64,000 nt of DNA from positions 1 through 64,000 of the forward strand of contig JAYRFV010000136.1 in the NCBI GenBank assembly GCA_041908165.1, read 5' to 3'. Below, piece by piece: positions 50,421-59,300 of this stretch; position 1 is the stretch's first letter; each line of letters opens with the position of its first letter. The position numbers and the translations under genes are program-made. The notes beneath the pieces were generated by a model, which was not told the DNA's origin, did no database searches, and worked only from the letters and a program-made list of their open reading frames with translations. Source of the DNA: JACQZU01 sp041908165 (GTDB taxonomy: Bacteria; Acidobacteriota; Holophagae; Holophagales; Holophagaceae).

Positions 50421-51899
50421 TCAGGGCTTGTCCTTCTTGAGCATGGCCTTGAGGCCGGTACCCAGGCGTCCGATCAGGGTGGCCGGCTCCTTGATCTCCC
50501 CGGCGTTCTCGGCCAGGTTCAGCTCCGGCGGAATGGGCACCGAGGGATCCAGTTCGATGGCCTTCTTGAAGCAGCCCAGGGCGTTGGCCTTGAACCCCTT
50601 GCGAAGGTAGAGCTCGCCCATCAGCGCCCAGGGCTCCGCCGATTTCGACTGCAGCCGCGAGGCCGCCTGCAGGGCCTCGATGGCGCGGGTCGACCAGGCC
50701 GGATTGCCGAGCCTGAGCTTGCCGAGCAGCAGCCAGGCCTCGAAGGCCTTGGGGGAGTCCGGGTCGAGCTTGAGCGACTGCTCGAGGGCGCGGATGGCCT
50801 CGCTGGCCCGTTCCTGCATGATCAGGATCTTCGCCTTGTTGAACAGGCGACGGGCGTTGCGGACCGGGCTCGAGCCCTCCTCCTCTTCCGGATTCGCGGC
50901 GTCGCCCTCGGCCCGCGGTGGGAGGACGCCGCCGACGGCGAAGTCGATCTTCTCGTCCTCCTCCGATTCCAGCTCGATGGTGATGACCGGTTCGGGCTGA
51001 GGCGGCGGGGGCGGCGGGGGCGGCGGGGGCACAGCCTGGGGCGGCGGCGCCGGCGGTGGGACCTTCGGCGCGGGCGGCGCGGGCTTCGCCTGGGGTGCGA
51101 GCAGCGGCGGCGGCACCAGGAGCTTGGGCGGCGGCTCGGGGCGCTTGGAGGGTGCGACCGGCGCGGCCGTGCGGGTGCGGAAGGGCAGTTCGCCTTCGAT
51201 CAGTTCCAGGCCGCCGAGGGCCCAGAGCGACAGCAGCAGCCGCGCCGTCTCCTCCTCCTCGAGTTCGGTGAGGCCCATGAACGTCTCGAAACCCAGGGGT
51301 TCCGGCCCCAGGAAGCTCAGGGCGTAGGCGAACTGCGGGTTGAGGGGCAGGTCGCGCATCGACAGCAGCAGGTCCGTGGGCGCCTTCCAGCGCCAGTCCC
51401 GCTGGGCGTAGAGCAGGTCGCTGAGCTCCTTCAGGTTGCGCAGGTCCTGGAAGCAGGACCAGACCAGCTGCCGGTGGTGCAGCGTGAAGTACAGGTCGCC
51501 GGTGAGGCGGTCGCCGATGGAGCAGGGCTCCCAGCGGATCTCCACCACGCTGTGCTCGAGGGCGTGGAGCAGGATCTGGGTCATGAGCGTCTTCAGGTGG
51601 CCGTCGCGCTCCTCCGTGGAGAGCAGCCCCCACTGCACGACCTTCTCGCCGAACCGCGGACCCTCGCCGGGAGCCAGCAGCTCCTGCAGGGCCGGCAGGT
51701 CCAGCACGCCCTGGCGGAGCAGGTAGTTCCCGAACTGTTCGCCGGCCACGTCGCTCTGCAGGTAGATCAGGTCGCCGTTCCACCAGAAGAGCCGGCGCAA
51801 CCCATCGTTCTGCTCGAGGATGAGCTCCCCTTCGGCCCGCTCCTGGTGCAGGGAGCCGATCACGGCAGGGAGGAACTTCCCGACGGGCTTGGCGGCCAC
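50421..51899 (-). CDS. DUF4388 protein with Pro-rich linker and TPRs
   Basis: 492 residues. The N-terminal about 240 residues match the DUF4388 pattern (GSLHQERAEGELILEQ, RRLFWWNGDLIYLQSD). A Pro-rich linker follows (about 250-315), encoded by a 9-base tandem repeat near 51001-51030, and then an acidic patch. The C-terminus has two or three TPRs (ASEAIRALEQSLKLDPDS). Such proteins often accompany two-component or kinase signalling and gliding in delta-proteobacteria. GTG start at 51899. It diverges from the Ser/Thr kinase gene. Confidence 0.75.
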   Translation of the reverse strand: MAAKPVGKFLPAVIGSLHQERAEGELILEQNDGLRRLFWWNGDLIYLQSDVAGEQFGNYLLRQGVLDLPALQELLAPGEGPRFGEKVVQWGLLSTEERDGHLKTLMTQILLHALEHSVVEIRWEPCSIGDRLTGDLYFTLHHRQLVWSCFQDLRNLKELSDLLYAQRDWRWKAPTDLLLSMRDLPLNPQFAYALSFLGPEPLGFETFMGLTELEEEETARLLLSLWALGGLELIEGELPFRTRTAAPVAPSKRPEPPPKLLVPPPLLAPQAKPAPPAPKVPPPAPPPQAVPPPPPPPPPPQPEPVITIELESEEDEKIDFAVGGVLPPRAEGDAANPEEEEGSSPVRNARRLFNKAKILIMQERASEAIRALEQSLKLDPDSPKAFEAWLLLGKLRLGNPAWSTRAIEALQAASRLQSKSAEPWALMGELYLRKGFKANALGCFKKAIELDPSVPIPPELNLAENAGEIKEPATLIGRLGTGLKAMLKKDKP

Positions 51900-52055
51900 T
51901 CCGCCTCCGGAGGCAGGGTTATGGGTTAGTCACGAAGTGTAATGCAATGCATCCTGCACCGACGACTGGGGTTGGGGAATCGTACTGGGCTATTGGCTCA
52001 GGTTCCAGCGCAACCTATCCTGGCATACACCTCAAGGGCTGTGGGGGTTGGATCC

Positions 52056-53741
52056 ATGTTTGAAAAACTTGGGAAATTCGAGATCAAGCGCATTCTCGGC
52101 CAAGGCGCCATGGGCGAAGTCTACCTCGGCACCGATCCGGCCATCGGCCGGGACGTCGCCATCAAGACCATCCTGCCGACCGCCGCCAGCGGCAAGGAGT
52201 CCAAGGAGCGGTTCGCCCGGGAGGCCAAGGCCGCCGGCGTCCTCAACCACCCGAACCTCGTCACGATCTACGAATTCGGCGAGGACCAGGGTGTCCTGTA
52301 CATCGCGATGGAATACGTCCGCGGCCACGATTTCGAGGAACTGCTGAGGGACCAGGCCCTGACCCGCACCGAGAACCTGGAGGTGCTGGCCCAGCTCTGC
52401 GACGGCCTGGCCTACGCCCACCAGAACCACATCGTGCACCGCGACATCAAGCCCTCCAACGTCCGCGTGACCCGGGACGGCAAGCGCATCCTCGCCAAGG
52501 TGATGGATTTCGGCGTGGCCCGGGTCGGCAATTCCGACATGACCGCCACCGGCATGGTGATGGGCACCGTCAGCTACATGGCGCCCGAGTACATCCGCAG
52601 CGGCAAGCCCGATCCGCGCAGCGACCTGTTCGCCGTCGGGGTGATGCTCTACGAGTCGCTGTCCGGGCGGAAGCCCTTCAGCGGGGACACCACCCCCACG
52701 ATCCTCTACAAGATCGTCAACGAGCCGCCGGAGCCCATCGACCTGAGCCAGGTCCAGGGCATCAGCCCGGCCATCCGCTCGGTGCTGGACCGGGCCCTCG
52801 ACAAGGATCCCGACCGCCGCTACCAGACCGCCGAGGACCTGGCCCGGGCGCTGCGCGCGGCCAAGGACCCGACCTGGACGGGGCAGGCGCAGGACGGCAC
52901 CCAGCTGGTGAAGGCCGCCGCCGGGGCGCCGCCGCCGGCCGCCGCCGGAGGTGCGGACCCGACCCTGGTGCAGCCCCTCGCGGCTCCCACCGCGGGGCTT
53001 CCCTCCGGTGCCCCGGCCGGCACCCCGCCGCCCCTGCCGCGACCCGCACCCCGCACCCCCGCACCGGCCTCCAACACCGGCCTCCTGGTCGCCCTCGCCG
53101 GCCTGGCCGCCCTCGTCCTCCTGGGCGGCGGCGGCTTCGCCCTCTGGAAGTGGAAGCAGGGCCAGGCCGCTCCCGCCGCAGCCCAGGACGCCGTCGTGCA
53201 GGCCGTCCCCGCCGCTCCGCCGGAGCCGCAGCCCGCGGTCCAGCCCGCCGCGGCGCCGCCGGACACAGCACCCCGGCCCCCCGTCGAGACCCGACCGCGC
53301 ACCCCCGAGCCGGGTTTCGAGGGCGCGCCGTCCCGGGCGGAACGGGCCCGGTCCACCCAGGAACCGGCCCAGGGGCGGCCCGAGGAGCCGGCGCGGCCCC
53401 CTTCCAGCGATCCCTTCGCCCGGGAGAACCTGGAAAAGCTGGAGGCCCCCCAGCGGATCAACCTGGCCCTGCAGACCCTGAGCGAAGCCACCTCGATCAT
53501 GGACAGCGACCCGGAGCGCGCCCTCCAGGGCTTCCGCAACGCCATCGCGGCCAACCCGCGGGAACCCCGGTCCTACGCCTGGGCGGTGGTGCTGCTGTAC
53601 GACAAGGGCCGCTACCGCGAGTGCCGGGACGTGCTCAACCGCGCCGAGCGCCAAGGCATCGGCCGGTCGCAGATGATGGCGAACGCCCGGTTCAGGGCGC
53701 TCATGGCCAGCGAGGGATTCAACCACCGGATCCCGGACTGA
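52056..53741 (+). CDS. Hanks-type Ser/Thr protein kinase, membrane-anchored
   Basis: 561 residues. The kinase domain (about 8-275) has GQGAMGEVYLG, VAIK, HRDIKPSNV, DFGVAR and MAPEY. A Pro/Ala linker leads to one membrane helix at about 340-362, then a second Pro-rich linker and a C-terminal helical repeat region (about 470-561) outside the membrane. The ATG at 52056 is preceded by a G-rich ribosome site; an upstream in-frame ATG at 51942 lacks one. Possible targets include the neighbouring DUF4388 protein. Confidence 0.9.
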   Translation: MFEKLGKFEIKRILGQGAMGEVYLGTDPAIGRDVAIKTILPTAASGKESKERFAREAKAAGVLNHPNLVTIYEFGEDQGVLYIAMEYVRGHDFEELLRDQALTRTENLEVLAQLCDGLAYAHQNHIVHRDIKPSNVRVTRDGKRILAKVMDFGVARVGNSDMTATGMVMGTVSYMAPEYIRSGKPDPRSDLFAVGVMLYESLSGRKPFSGDTTPTILYKIVNEPPEPIDLSQVQGISPAIRSVLDRALDKDPDRRYQTAEDLARALRAAKDPTWTGQAQDGTQLVKAAAGAPPPAAAGGADPTLVQPLAAPTAGLPSGAPAGTPPPLPRPAPRTPAPASNTGLLVALAGLAALVLLGGGGFALWKWKQGQAAPAAAQDAVVQAVPAAPPEPQPAVQPAAAPPDTAPRPPVETRPRTPEPGFEGAPSRAERARSTQEPAQGRPEEPARPPSSDPFARENLEKLEAPQRINLALQTLSEATSIMDSDPERALQGFRNAIAANPREPRSYAWAVVLLYDKGRYRECRDVLNRAERQGIGRSQMMANARFRALMASEGFNHRIPD

Positions 53742-53746
53742 GGACG

Positions 53747-54481
53747 ATGTCCGCGGACCAGGCGCCCCCGGATCCCGAGGCCCGGCTCGGACACCGCTTC
53801 GGCGACCGCGGGCTGCTCGCCCGGGCCCTCACCCCGCCGTCCTCCGGCCATCCGGCCCACAACCAGCGCCTGGAATTCCTCGGCGACGCCCTGCTCAATG
53901 CCGCGGTGGCGGCCCTGCTGCACCGGGAGAAGCCGGACTGGGCCGAAGGCGACCTTTCCAAGCTGCGGGGCATGCTGGTGCGCCGGGAATCGCTCCAGGA
54001 CTGGGCGCAGGACCTCGGCCTGGCGCTGCGGACCGGCCCGCGCTCGCCGAAGTCCCCCGCCGCGTCCAGCCAGGTCAAGGCCCTCGCCGATGCCGTCGAG
54101 GCCGTGCTCGGAGCGATGTTCCTCGACGTCCAGGCCGGCGGAGGCGACCCCTTCGGCGCGGTCCAGGCGGCCGTCGAGCGGCGCTTCCTGCGGGCCGTCC
54201 AGGCCGCTGGTCCCGGTGCCTGGGAGGTCCAGGACGCGAAGACCACCCTGCAGGAGCGCGCCGCCGGCCGCGGCTGGGCGCCGCCGGCCTACTTCACGCT
54301 GGGACGGAGCGGCCCCGACCACGCCCCGAGGTTCCGGGTCCGGGTCGAGGCGGGGGGCCTCGCCGCCGAAGCCGAGGCCGGCACCCTCAAAGCTGCCGAA
54401 ACCGAGGCCGCCCGGAGCCTGCTCACGAGGATTCCGGCCGATGCGTCTGAGCCCTTGTCATCCAGGGAGAAGCTTGGGTAA
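53747..54481 (+). CDS. rnc: Ribonuclease III
   Basis: 244 residues. The signature reads NQRLEFLGDALLN (39-51): catalytic Glu43 and Asp47 are present, while the position of E. coli Glu38 is Gln. The second acidic pair is DAVEAVLGAMFLD. The dsRNA-binding domain is at about 165-235. It cleaves double-stranded RNA in rRNA and mRNA processing. The ATG is 5 bases after the kinase stop. Confidence 0.88.
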   Translation: MSADQAPPDPEARLGHRFGDRGLLARALTPPSSGHPAHNQRLEFLGDALLNAAVAALLHREKPDWAEGDLSKLRGMLVRRESLQDWAQDLGLALRTGPRSPKSPAASSQVKALADAVEAVLGAMFLDVQAGGGDPFGAVQAAVERRFLRAVQAAGPGAWEVQDAKTTLQERAAGRGWAPPAYFTLGRSGPDHAPRFRVRVEAGGLAAEAEAGTLKAAETEAARSLLTRIPADASEPLSSREKLG

Positions 54482-54517
54482 ATATCCAATGCGCGTTTCT
54501 GGGGAAAGGGCCGCCGG

Positions 54518-55231
54518 GTGAAGGTATTCCCAACGCTCAACATCGAGAACGGCAGGGTCGTCCCCACTTTCGGATGCCGGGCCGAGGATGCGGACCCCTT
54601 CGAGACCATCGACCGCGTCCTGGCCCGACGCGTCTCGCACCTGGCCCTGGTCGACGTGAACGCCGCCCGCGGCACCGGCAACAACCGCGACTTGATGGGG
54701 CGCGTGCTGAAGCGCACCCGGATGTCCTACCACAGCGTCTGCGTGCAGGTGGCCGGGGGCATCCGCAGTTCGGACCAGGCGCAGTTCTTCGTGGACAACG
54801 GCGCTGCCTGGCTGGTGGTCGGAACCCTCCTCCACAAGTCGCCCCTGGTGGTGGACCAGCTGCTGGCCCGGTTCCAGAAGCACCTCACGGCCGCCATCGA
54901 CGCCCGCGGCGGGGAGGTCCACCGTTCCGGCTGGTCCGAGCACACCGGGCAGCGCGCCGAGGCGCTCGCCCTGCGGGTCCAGGAGAGCGGGTTCAAGCGC
55001 GTGCTCTTCGTGGACCTGCCCAGCCACGAGGGCAGCGTCCCGGATTTCGACACCGCCCGGAGGATCGTCGGCAGCGCCCACCTGCCCCTGCTCATGGGCG
55101 GCAGCCTCCACTCCGCGGCGCACGTGCGGGAATCCAGGCAGGTCCAGGGCCTGCAGGGCGTCCTGGTGGACGCCCTGCTGTTCGTCCGGGATCCGGCGAT
55201 GGGTGAGTTCCAGCCCTCGTCCTGCGCCTGA
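54518..55231 (+). CDS. HisA/HisF-family TIM barrel with altered catalytic Asp
   Basis: 237 residues with the HisA fold pattern: PTLNIENGRVV at the N-terminus, the phosphate loops AGGIRSSDQAQ and MGGSL, and IDARGGEV. In HisA the catalytic pair is Asp8 and Asp127/130. Here position 8 is Asn8 while Asp128 is present, so ordinary ProFAR isomerase activity is doubtful. No other his genes are nearby. GTG start at 54518. The end overlaps the next ATG by one base. It may be a HisA-derived protein with a new role. Confidence 0.75.
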   Translation: MKVFPTLNIENGRVVPTFGCRAEDADPFETIDRVLARRVSHLALVDVNAARGTGNNRDLMGRVLKRTRMSYHSVCVQVAGGIRSSDQAQFFVDNGAAWLVVGTLLHKSPLVVDQLLARFQKHLTAAIDARGGEVHRSGWSEHTGQRAEALALRVQESGFKRVLFVDLPSHEGSVPDFDTARRIVGSAHLPLLMGGSLHSAAHVRESRQVQGLQGVLVDALLFVRDPAMGEFQPSSCA

Positions 55232-57027
55232 TGGACACCGCCGAGGTCCCCTTCCTCCAGGAGCTCTCCGAGCAGGAACGGCTGCATTTCCGCAACCTCG
55301 TCCTGATCCGCCCGCAGCTCCCCTCCGAATCCCAGATCCAGCTCATCGAGGGGCTGGCCCGCAGCCTCCGCGCCCCGCGCCTTCTCACCCTCATCGCCCG
55401 GACGCCGCACTGGCTCTGCCAGGGTCCGGTGCTGCAGGCCCTGGCGGAGAACGAGCACACGCCCGAGGCGATCCGCCGCGACCTGGAGCTGGCGGTGGCC
55501 CTCTTCGACCTGATGCGCGACCTGGACCGCGCCCACGAGCCGCTGAAGGACGAGATCGCGCGGACCATCCGCGACCTCTACAAGCAGCTTCCCCAGGACC
55601 TCAAGCCGATCGTCAAGACCATCTCCAAGCAGCTGGCGCGGTCGGTCGGGCCGACCGGGCTCACCGCCGAACTGCCGCCGCTCCCCGAGGAGGCCCAGGA
55701 CTGGGAGGCGCTGACCACGGTGCAGGCGCTCGAGGCGGCGGTGCCCCACGCCCCCGCCGCCGTGCCCCGCGAGGAGCTGCTGGCCCGGGCCCGCGGCACC
55801 CACCAGGTCGACGAGCTTCCGGAGCTCCTGATGGACCGGGACGCGGAGATCCGCCAGACCGCCCTGAAGAACCCCCTGGTGACCGAGGACCTGCTCCTCT
55901 CCCTGCTGCAGGCCTGCCCCCAGCCCGAGCTGTTCGAGGACATATACCAGGAGGCGCGCTGGTACTTCCGCGAGGCGATCCGGGGGGCCATCCTCGACGC
56001 CCCCGCCAGCTCCGCCGCCCTGAGCCGGAAGCTGGCCGTCTCCCGCCACCTGCTGCTGCAGCTGGCCCACGGATCGCGCACCCCGGGTTCGCTGCGACGG
56101 ATCGCCTCGCTGTTCACGCAGTTGGACGAATCCGAGTTCCAGTACATCACCTACTGGGCCAAGCGCGACAACCCCAACCTCCTGCGGGTGATCAAGTACT
56201 TCTACGACCGCCTGCAGCGCAAGCGGACCAGCCTGGCCAGCGGCATGCCCAACCACCCGGGCGAGGGGCGCTGGGCCTCCCTGGAGGAGCGGGTGTTCCT
56301 CGCCAACCAGGCCAGCCAGCCGGACCAGTTCATCGCCTCGCTCAACGACCCCGACCCGCAGGTGTTCACCGTGGTGCTGGAGAACCCGGCCCTCACGCCG
56401 CGGGAGCTCCTGGCCGCGATCCCGGCCATGGAGCGCTCGCGGGCCGAGCGGCTGGCCCACCACCACGAATGGGGCGCGCACCCGTCGGTGCAGGAGGCGC
56501 TCCTGCACAACCCCAACCTGCCTGAGATCACCGCGCTGCGCCTGCTGGAGGGCCTTGCGGCCCCGCGCGCCCTGCTGGACCTGCTGCGCGACCCCCGGGT
56601 CTCGCACATGGAGCTCAAGCGCCAGGCCCTGGACAAGCTCCGGTCCCTCTACCTGGCGATGGACACCCAGCACCGCATCGTCACGCTCCGCGCCACCGGC
56701 GGCGAGCTGATCCGGCACCTGCCCCAGGAGGTCCTGCAGGACGTGGCGACCCTGCAGGCCATGGTCGCCGACCGTCAGCTGGACCCGAGCATCCTGCTCC
56801 GCCTCGCCCGCAACAAGCAGACCCACCGGACCGTGCTGGAGCAGATCGCCGGCCATCCGATCCTGATGGCGCACCCGGCCATCATGCAGGAGCTCCTGCT
56901 CAACCCCAAGACGCCCCGGGAAAGCGCGATCCGGATCTGGGGCCTGCTCTCGGAGAGCGAGCAGCAGCAGCTCCTGCGCAGCCCTCACCTCCCCGCCCCC
57001 CTGCGCAACCTCGCCGCCTCGCAGTAA
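55231..57027 (+). CDS. Helical LRV/HEAT-like repeat protein of unknown function
   Basis: 598 residues without signal or membrane segment. A recurring pattern of Asn-Pro then a Leu-rich helix is visible (ALKNPLVTEDLLLSLL, VLENPALTPRELLAAI, LLHNPNLPEITALRLL, LLLNPKTPRESAIRIW), as in leucine-rich variant repeats. The middle has IARTIRDLYKQLPQDLK and a charged segment. Likely a scaffold. It is translationally coupled to the HisA-like gene (TGATG). I do not recognise a named family. Confidence 0.75.
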   Translation: MDTAEVPFLQELSEQERLHFRNLVLIRPQLPSESQIQLIEGLARSLRAPRLLTLIARTPHWLCQGPVLQALAENEHTPEAIRRDLELAVALFDLMRDLDRAHEPLKDEIARTIRDLYKQLPQDLKPIVKTISKQLARSVGPTGLTAELPPLPEEAQDWEALTTVQALEAAVPHAPAAVPREELLARARGTHQVDELPELLMDRDAEIRQTALKNPLVTEDLLLSLLQACPQPELFEDIYQEARWYFREAIRGAILDAPASSAALSRKLAVSRHLLLQLAHGSRTPGSLRRIASLFTQLDESEFQYITYWAKRDNPNLLRVIKYFYDRLQRKRTSLASGMPNHPGEGRWASLEERVFLANQASQPDQFIASLNDPDPQVFTVVLENPALTPRELLAAIPAMERSRAERLAHHHEWGAHPSVQEALLHNPNLPEITALRLLEGLAAPRALLDLLRDPRVSHMELKRQALDKLRSLYLAMDTQHRIVTLRATGGELIRHLPQEVLQDVATLQAMVADRQLDPSILLRLARNKQTHRTVLEQIAGHPILMAHPAIMQELLLNPKTPRESAIRIWGLLSESEQQQLLRSPHLPAPLRNLAASQ

Positions 57028-57069
57028 ACCCCCTTCCCGCAAGCCCGTAGCACGATCGGACCGCGTCCC

Positions 57070-58056
57070 ATGAGAAGGCTCATCCCCGCTGCGCTGACAG
57101 CCACCCTCGCGTTCGCCCCAGGCTGCCGGCCGAAGGCCGCCCCCGGACCGGAATGGCTGCGGACCGTCCCGGCGGGCTGCCAGGTCGCCTTCGCCGCGGA
57201 GGCGCGCTGGATCCTCGAGAACCGGGAGTTCCAGCGGACCGTCGCGCGTTCCCCCCTGGCCGAGCAGGCCCTCGACCTGTTCCTGAGCAAGGCCCGGATC
57301 TCCCCGCACGTGGAGACCGGCCGCGTGACCTTCTTCGTCATGGGCACCCCGACCCTGGACGCCAAGCGTCCGGAGAACCTGTCCCGGGCCTTCCTGATCC
57401 GGCTCAGCGGATTCAAGAACCCCAAGGACCTCTACCTCGCCCTCGCCGAGTCCTTCCCCCAGGAGGGCGCCCTGGTGGTGGGCGGCAAGGAACTCGCCCT
57501 GCACGTCATCCTGGACCTGAACCAGGCCCACCTGCGGGCGGTGGCCGAGGCCGACGGCACCACCTGGATCGGCGACCTGGACACCCTGGCCGCCCTCTCG
57601 GCGGCGAAGCCGCCCGCACCGCGGGGCGCGCTGGCCCGCGCCGCCGAGTGGATGAACCCCCGCGCGCCCTTCCAGGGCTTCCTCATGACCGAGAGCCTGA
57701 TGGCGCGGATCCCGAAGGACAGGCTGCCCGCCGAATGGGCCTCGGAACTGCCCGAGGGCCTCGAGGCGCTGGCCTGGAGCATCGACCCAGCCACGGACGG
57801 CAAAGGCGCCCACCGGGTGGAGCTGGCCGTCTCCGGGAAGCCCGAAGGCGTCACCCGCACGGTCCCGTGGCTGCAGCGGCTGGTGGCGATCTCCAACTCC
57901 CTGGATCCGCAGGGCCGGCAGACCGCCGAACTGGTCCAGGAGAAGGACCGCGCCGGCATCCGCTGCGTCCTCAGCCAGGACCAGCTGAACACCCTCATGA
58001 ACCGGCTGGGTCAGCCTGCGGTCCAACTCGGCCGCCCCGGCGCCCCCAAGGCCTAG
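57070..58056 (+). CDS. Putative lipoprotein of unknown function
   Basis: 328 residues. A short signal peptide (MRRLIPAALTATLAFAPGC) ends in a possible lipobox with Cys19, though PG before Cys is not ideal. The mature part is mixed alpha/beta with WLRTVPAGCQVAF and later WIGDLDTLAAL, the shape of proteins that summarise per-residue load (DUF3352-like), but I cannot assign it. Located 42 bases after the LRV-like gene and 10 bases before the ECF sigma gene. Confidence 0.65.
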   Translation: MRRLIPAALTATLAFAPGCRPKAAPGPEWLRTVPAGCQVAFAAEARWILENREFQRTVARSPLAEQALDLFLSKARISPHVETGRVTFFVMGTPTLDAKRPENLSRAFLIRLSGFKNPKDLYLALAESFPQEGALVVGGKELALHVILDLNQAHLRAVAEADGTTWIGDLDTLAALSAAKPPAPRGALARAAEWMNPRAPFQGFLMTESLMARIPKDRLPAEWASELPEGLEALAWSIDPATDGKGAHRVELAVSGKPEGVTRTVPWLQRLVAISNSLDPQGRQTAELVQEKDRAGIRCVLSQDQLNTLMNRLGQPAVQLGRPGAPKA

Positions 58057-58066
58057 GCGCGGGCCC

Positions 58067-58660
58067 GTGGCGACGGCTTCCCTGGCCCTCTCCCCCGGCG
58101 GCTACCCGGACGGCGAGACGCCGGAAATGTGGATGGCCCAGCTGCGGTCCGGGCGGGAGGAAGCCCTTGCCTACCTGATGGCCCGCTTCGAGCGCCCGGT
58201 GTTCTCCTTCCTGCACCGCCGCCTGGGCGGCGAAACCGGCGTCGTGCAGGAACTTACGCAGGAAGTGTTCATGAAGTGCCTGCAGCACTGCCAGCGCTTC
58301 GAGGAGGGCCGGCCGGTGGCGGCCTGGCTTTTTACGCTGGCGGCTAATGCGGCGACCGACCATCTGCGTAAAAGGGGGAGAGAGGTTGCTCCTCCCGAGT
58401 CCTTTGACGCCCCCGATCCCCACCCCTCCGCTCCTTGGGAGCAGGTGGACCACGGCCGCAGGATGAAGGCCCTCCAGGAAGCCCTGGACGGGCTGACGCC
58501 CCGCCAGCGCGCCATGGTGCTGGCCTACTACGTCCATGAACGCCCGGTGAAGCAGGTGGCCGAGGACTTCGGCTGCGCGGAGGGCACCGTCAAGGCGACC
58601 CTGTTCCAGAGCCTGGCCAAGCTTCGAAAATTCCTGGATGTGCCCCATGACCGCGACTGA
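58067..58660 (+). CDS. ECF-family RNA polymerase sigma factor
   Basis: 197 residues. Region 2: LMARFERPVFSFLHRRLGG followed by ELTQEVFMKCLQ. Region 4: LTPRQRAMVLAYYVHER then VAEDFGCAEGTVKATLFQS. GTG start at 58067. The downstream gene, a membrane-anchored protein that overlaps the sigma stop by 14 bases, is a likely anti-sigma factor. Confidence 0.9.
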   Translation: MATASLALSPGGYPDGETPEMWMAQLRSGREEALAYLMARFERPVFSFLHRRLGGETGVVQELTQEVFMKCLQHCQRFEEGRPVAAWLFTLAANAATDHLRKRGREVAPPESFDAPDPHPSAPWEQVDHGRRMKALQEALDGLTPRQRAMVLAYYVHERPVKQVAEDFGCAEGTVKATLFQSLAKLRKFLDVPHDRD

Positions 58661-59300
58661 ATACAAACAGCTGACCGACGCCCAGAAATTCGACCTGCTC
58701 GACCGTCCCGAGGACTGGCCCGACGATCCTTCCGCCCAGGCCGAACTGGGCGCCCTGCTGGAGCTGCACCTGGACCTCTCCCTTCACGGCGAGGCCCTGG
58801 CCGAATCCCTGAAGCCGCGCAGGACCCGGTTCGCGCCCTGGCTGCTGGCCGCGGCGGCCGCGGCCGTGGTGCTGGTGCCCGCCACCCTGGTGGTGCGCCA
58901 GGTGCGTTTCCAAGCCCAGGTCCGGGAGGTGAACCAGGAGGCCCAGCACCGTGCCCAGGGCCGGCTCTGGTCGGACTTCTTCACCCAGAGCTCCGGGCTG
59001 CTCCAGGAGTTCCAGCGCAATCCCCGCATCTGCGGGCAGAAGAACGAGGACCGCAGCGGCGAGCGCGAGACCGCCGCGCTGCTGCTGCAGGTCAGCCACC
59101 AGCTTGCCGCCCAGGGCGCGCCGGTGCCCGAGGCCGAGCAGGTCCGCACCAGCCTGCACGCCTGGCTCACCGAACTGAGCCTGGAGGACGGCTGCCTCAC
59201 GCCGGCCCGGGCCGAGGAATTGCGCCAGTGGGCCATGGGCCAGAAGCTCGAGGACGAGGCCGAACGGCTCGGCCGCCGGCTCCGCCGAGAGGATTCCTGA
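58647..59300 (+). CDS. Putative anti-sigma factor with one membrane helix
   Basis: 217 residues: a cytosolic N-terminus (about 1-50), a membrane helix at about 52-72 (FAPWLLAAAAAAVVLVPA) and a helical outer domain. No zinc anti-sigma motif (HxxxCxxC) is seen. The role follows from its overlap with the ECF sigma gene. The ATG at 58647 is taken; one at 58638 is possible. Confidence 0.65.
   Translation: MTATEYKQLTDAQKFDLLDRPEDWPDDPSAQAELGALLELHLDLSLHGEALAESLKPRRTRFAPWLLAAAAAAVVLVPATLVVRQVRFQAQVREVNQEAQHRAQGRLWSDFFTQSSGLLQEFQRNPRICGQKNEDRSGERETAALLLQVSHQLAAQGAPVPEAEQVRTSLHAWLTELSLEDGCLTPARAEELRQWAMGQKLEDEAERLGRRLRREDS

Noticed and set aside
51001..51030. Poly-G/C repeat as a phase switch
   Set aside because: The units are 9 bases long, so changes stay in frame and only alter a Pro-rich linker.
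54518..55231. Canonical hisA of histidine synthesis
   Set aside because: Asp8 is Asn and there are no neighbouring his genes; only a HisA-like call is supported.
54727..58026. About 1100-codon minus-strand frame opposite the HisA-like, LRV-like and lipoprotein genes
   Set aside because: Same GC-driven artefact; no start with a ribosome site and no domain.
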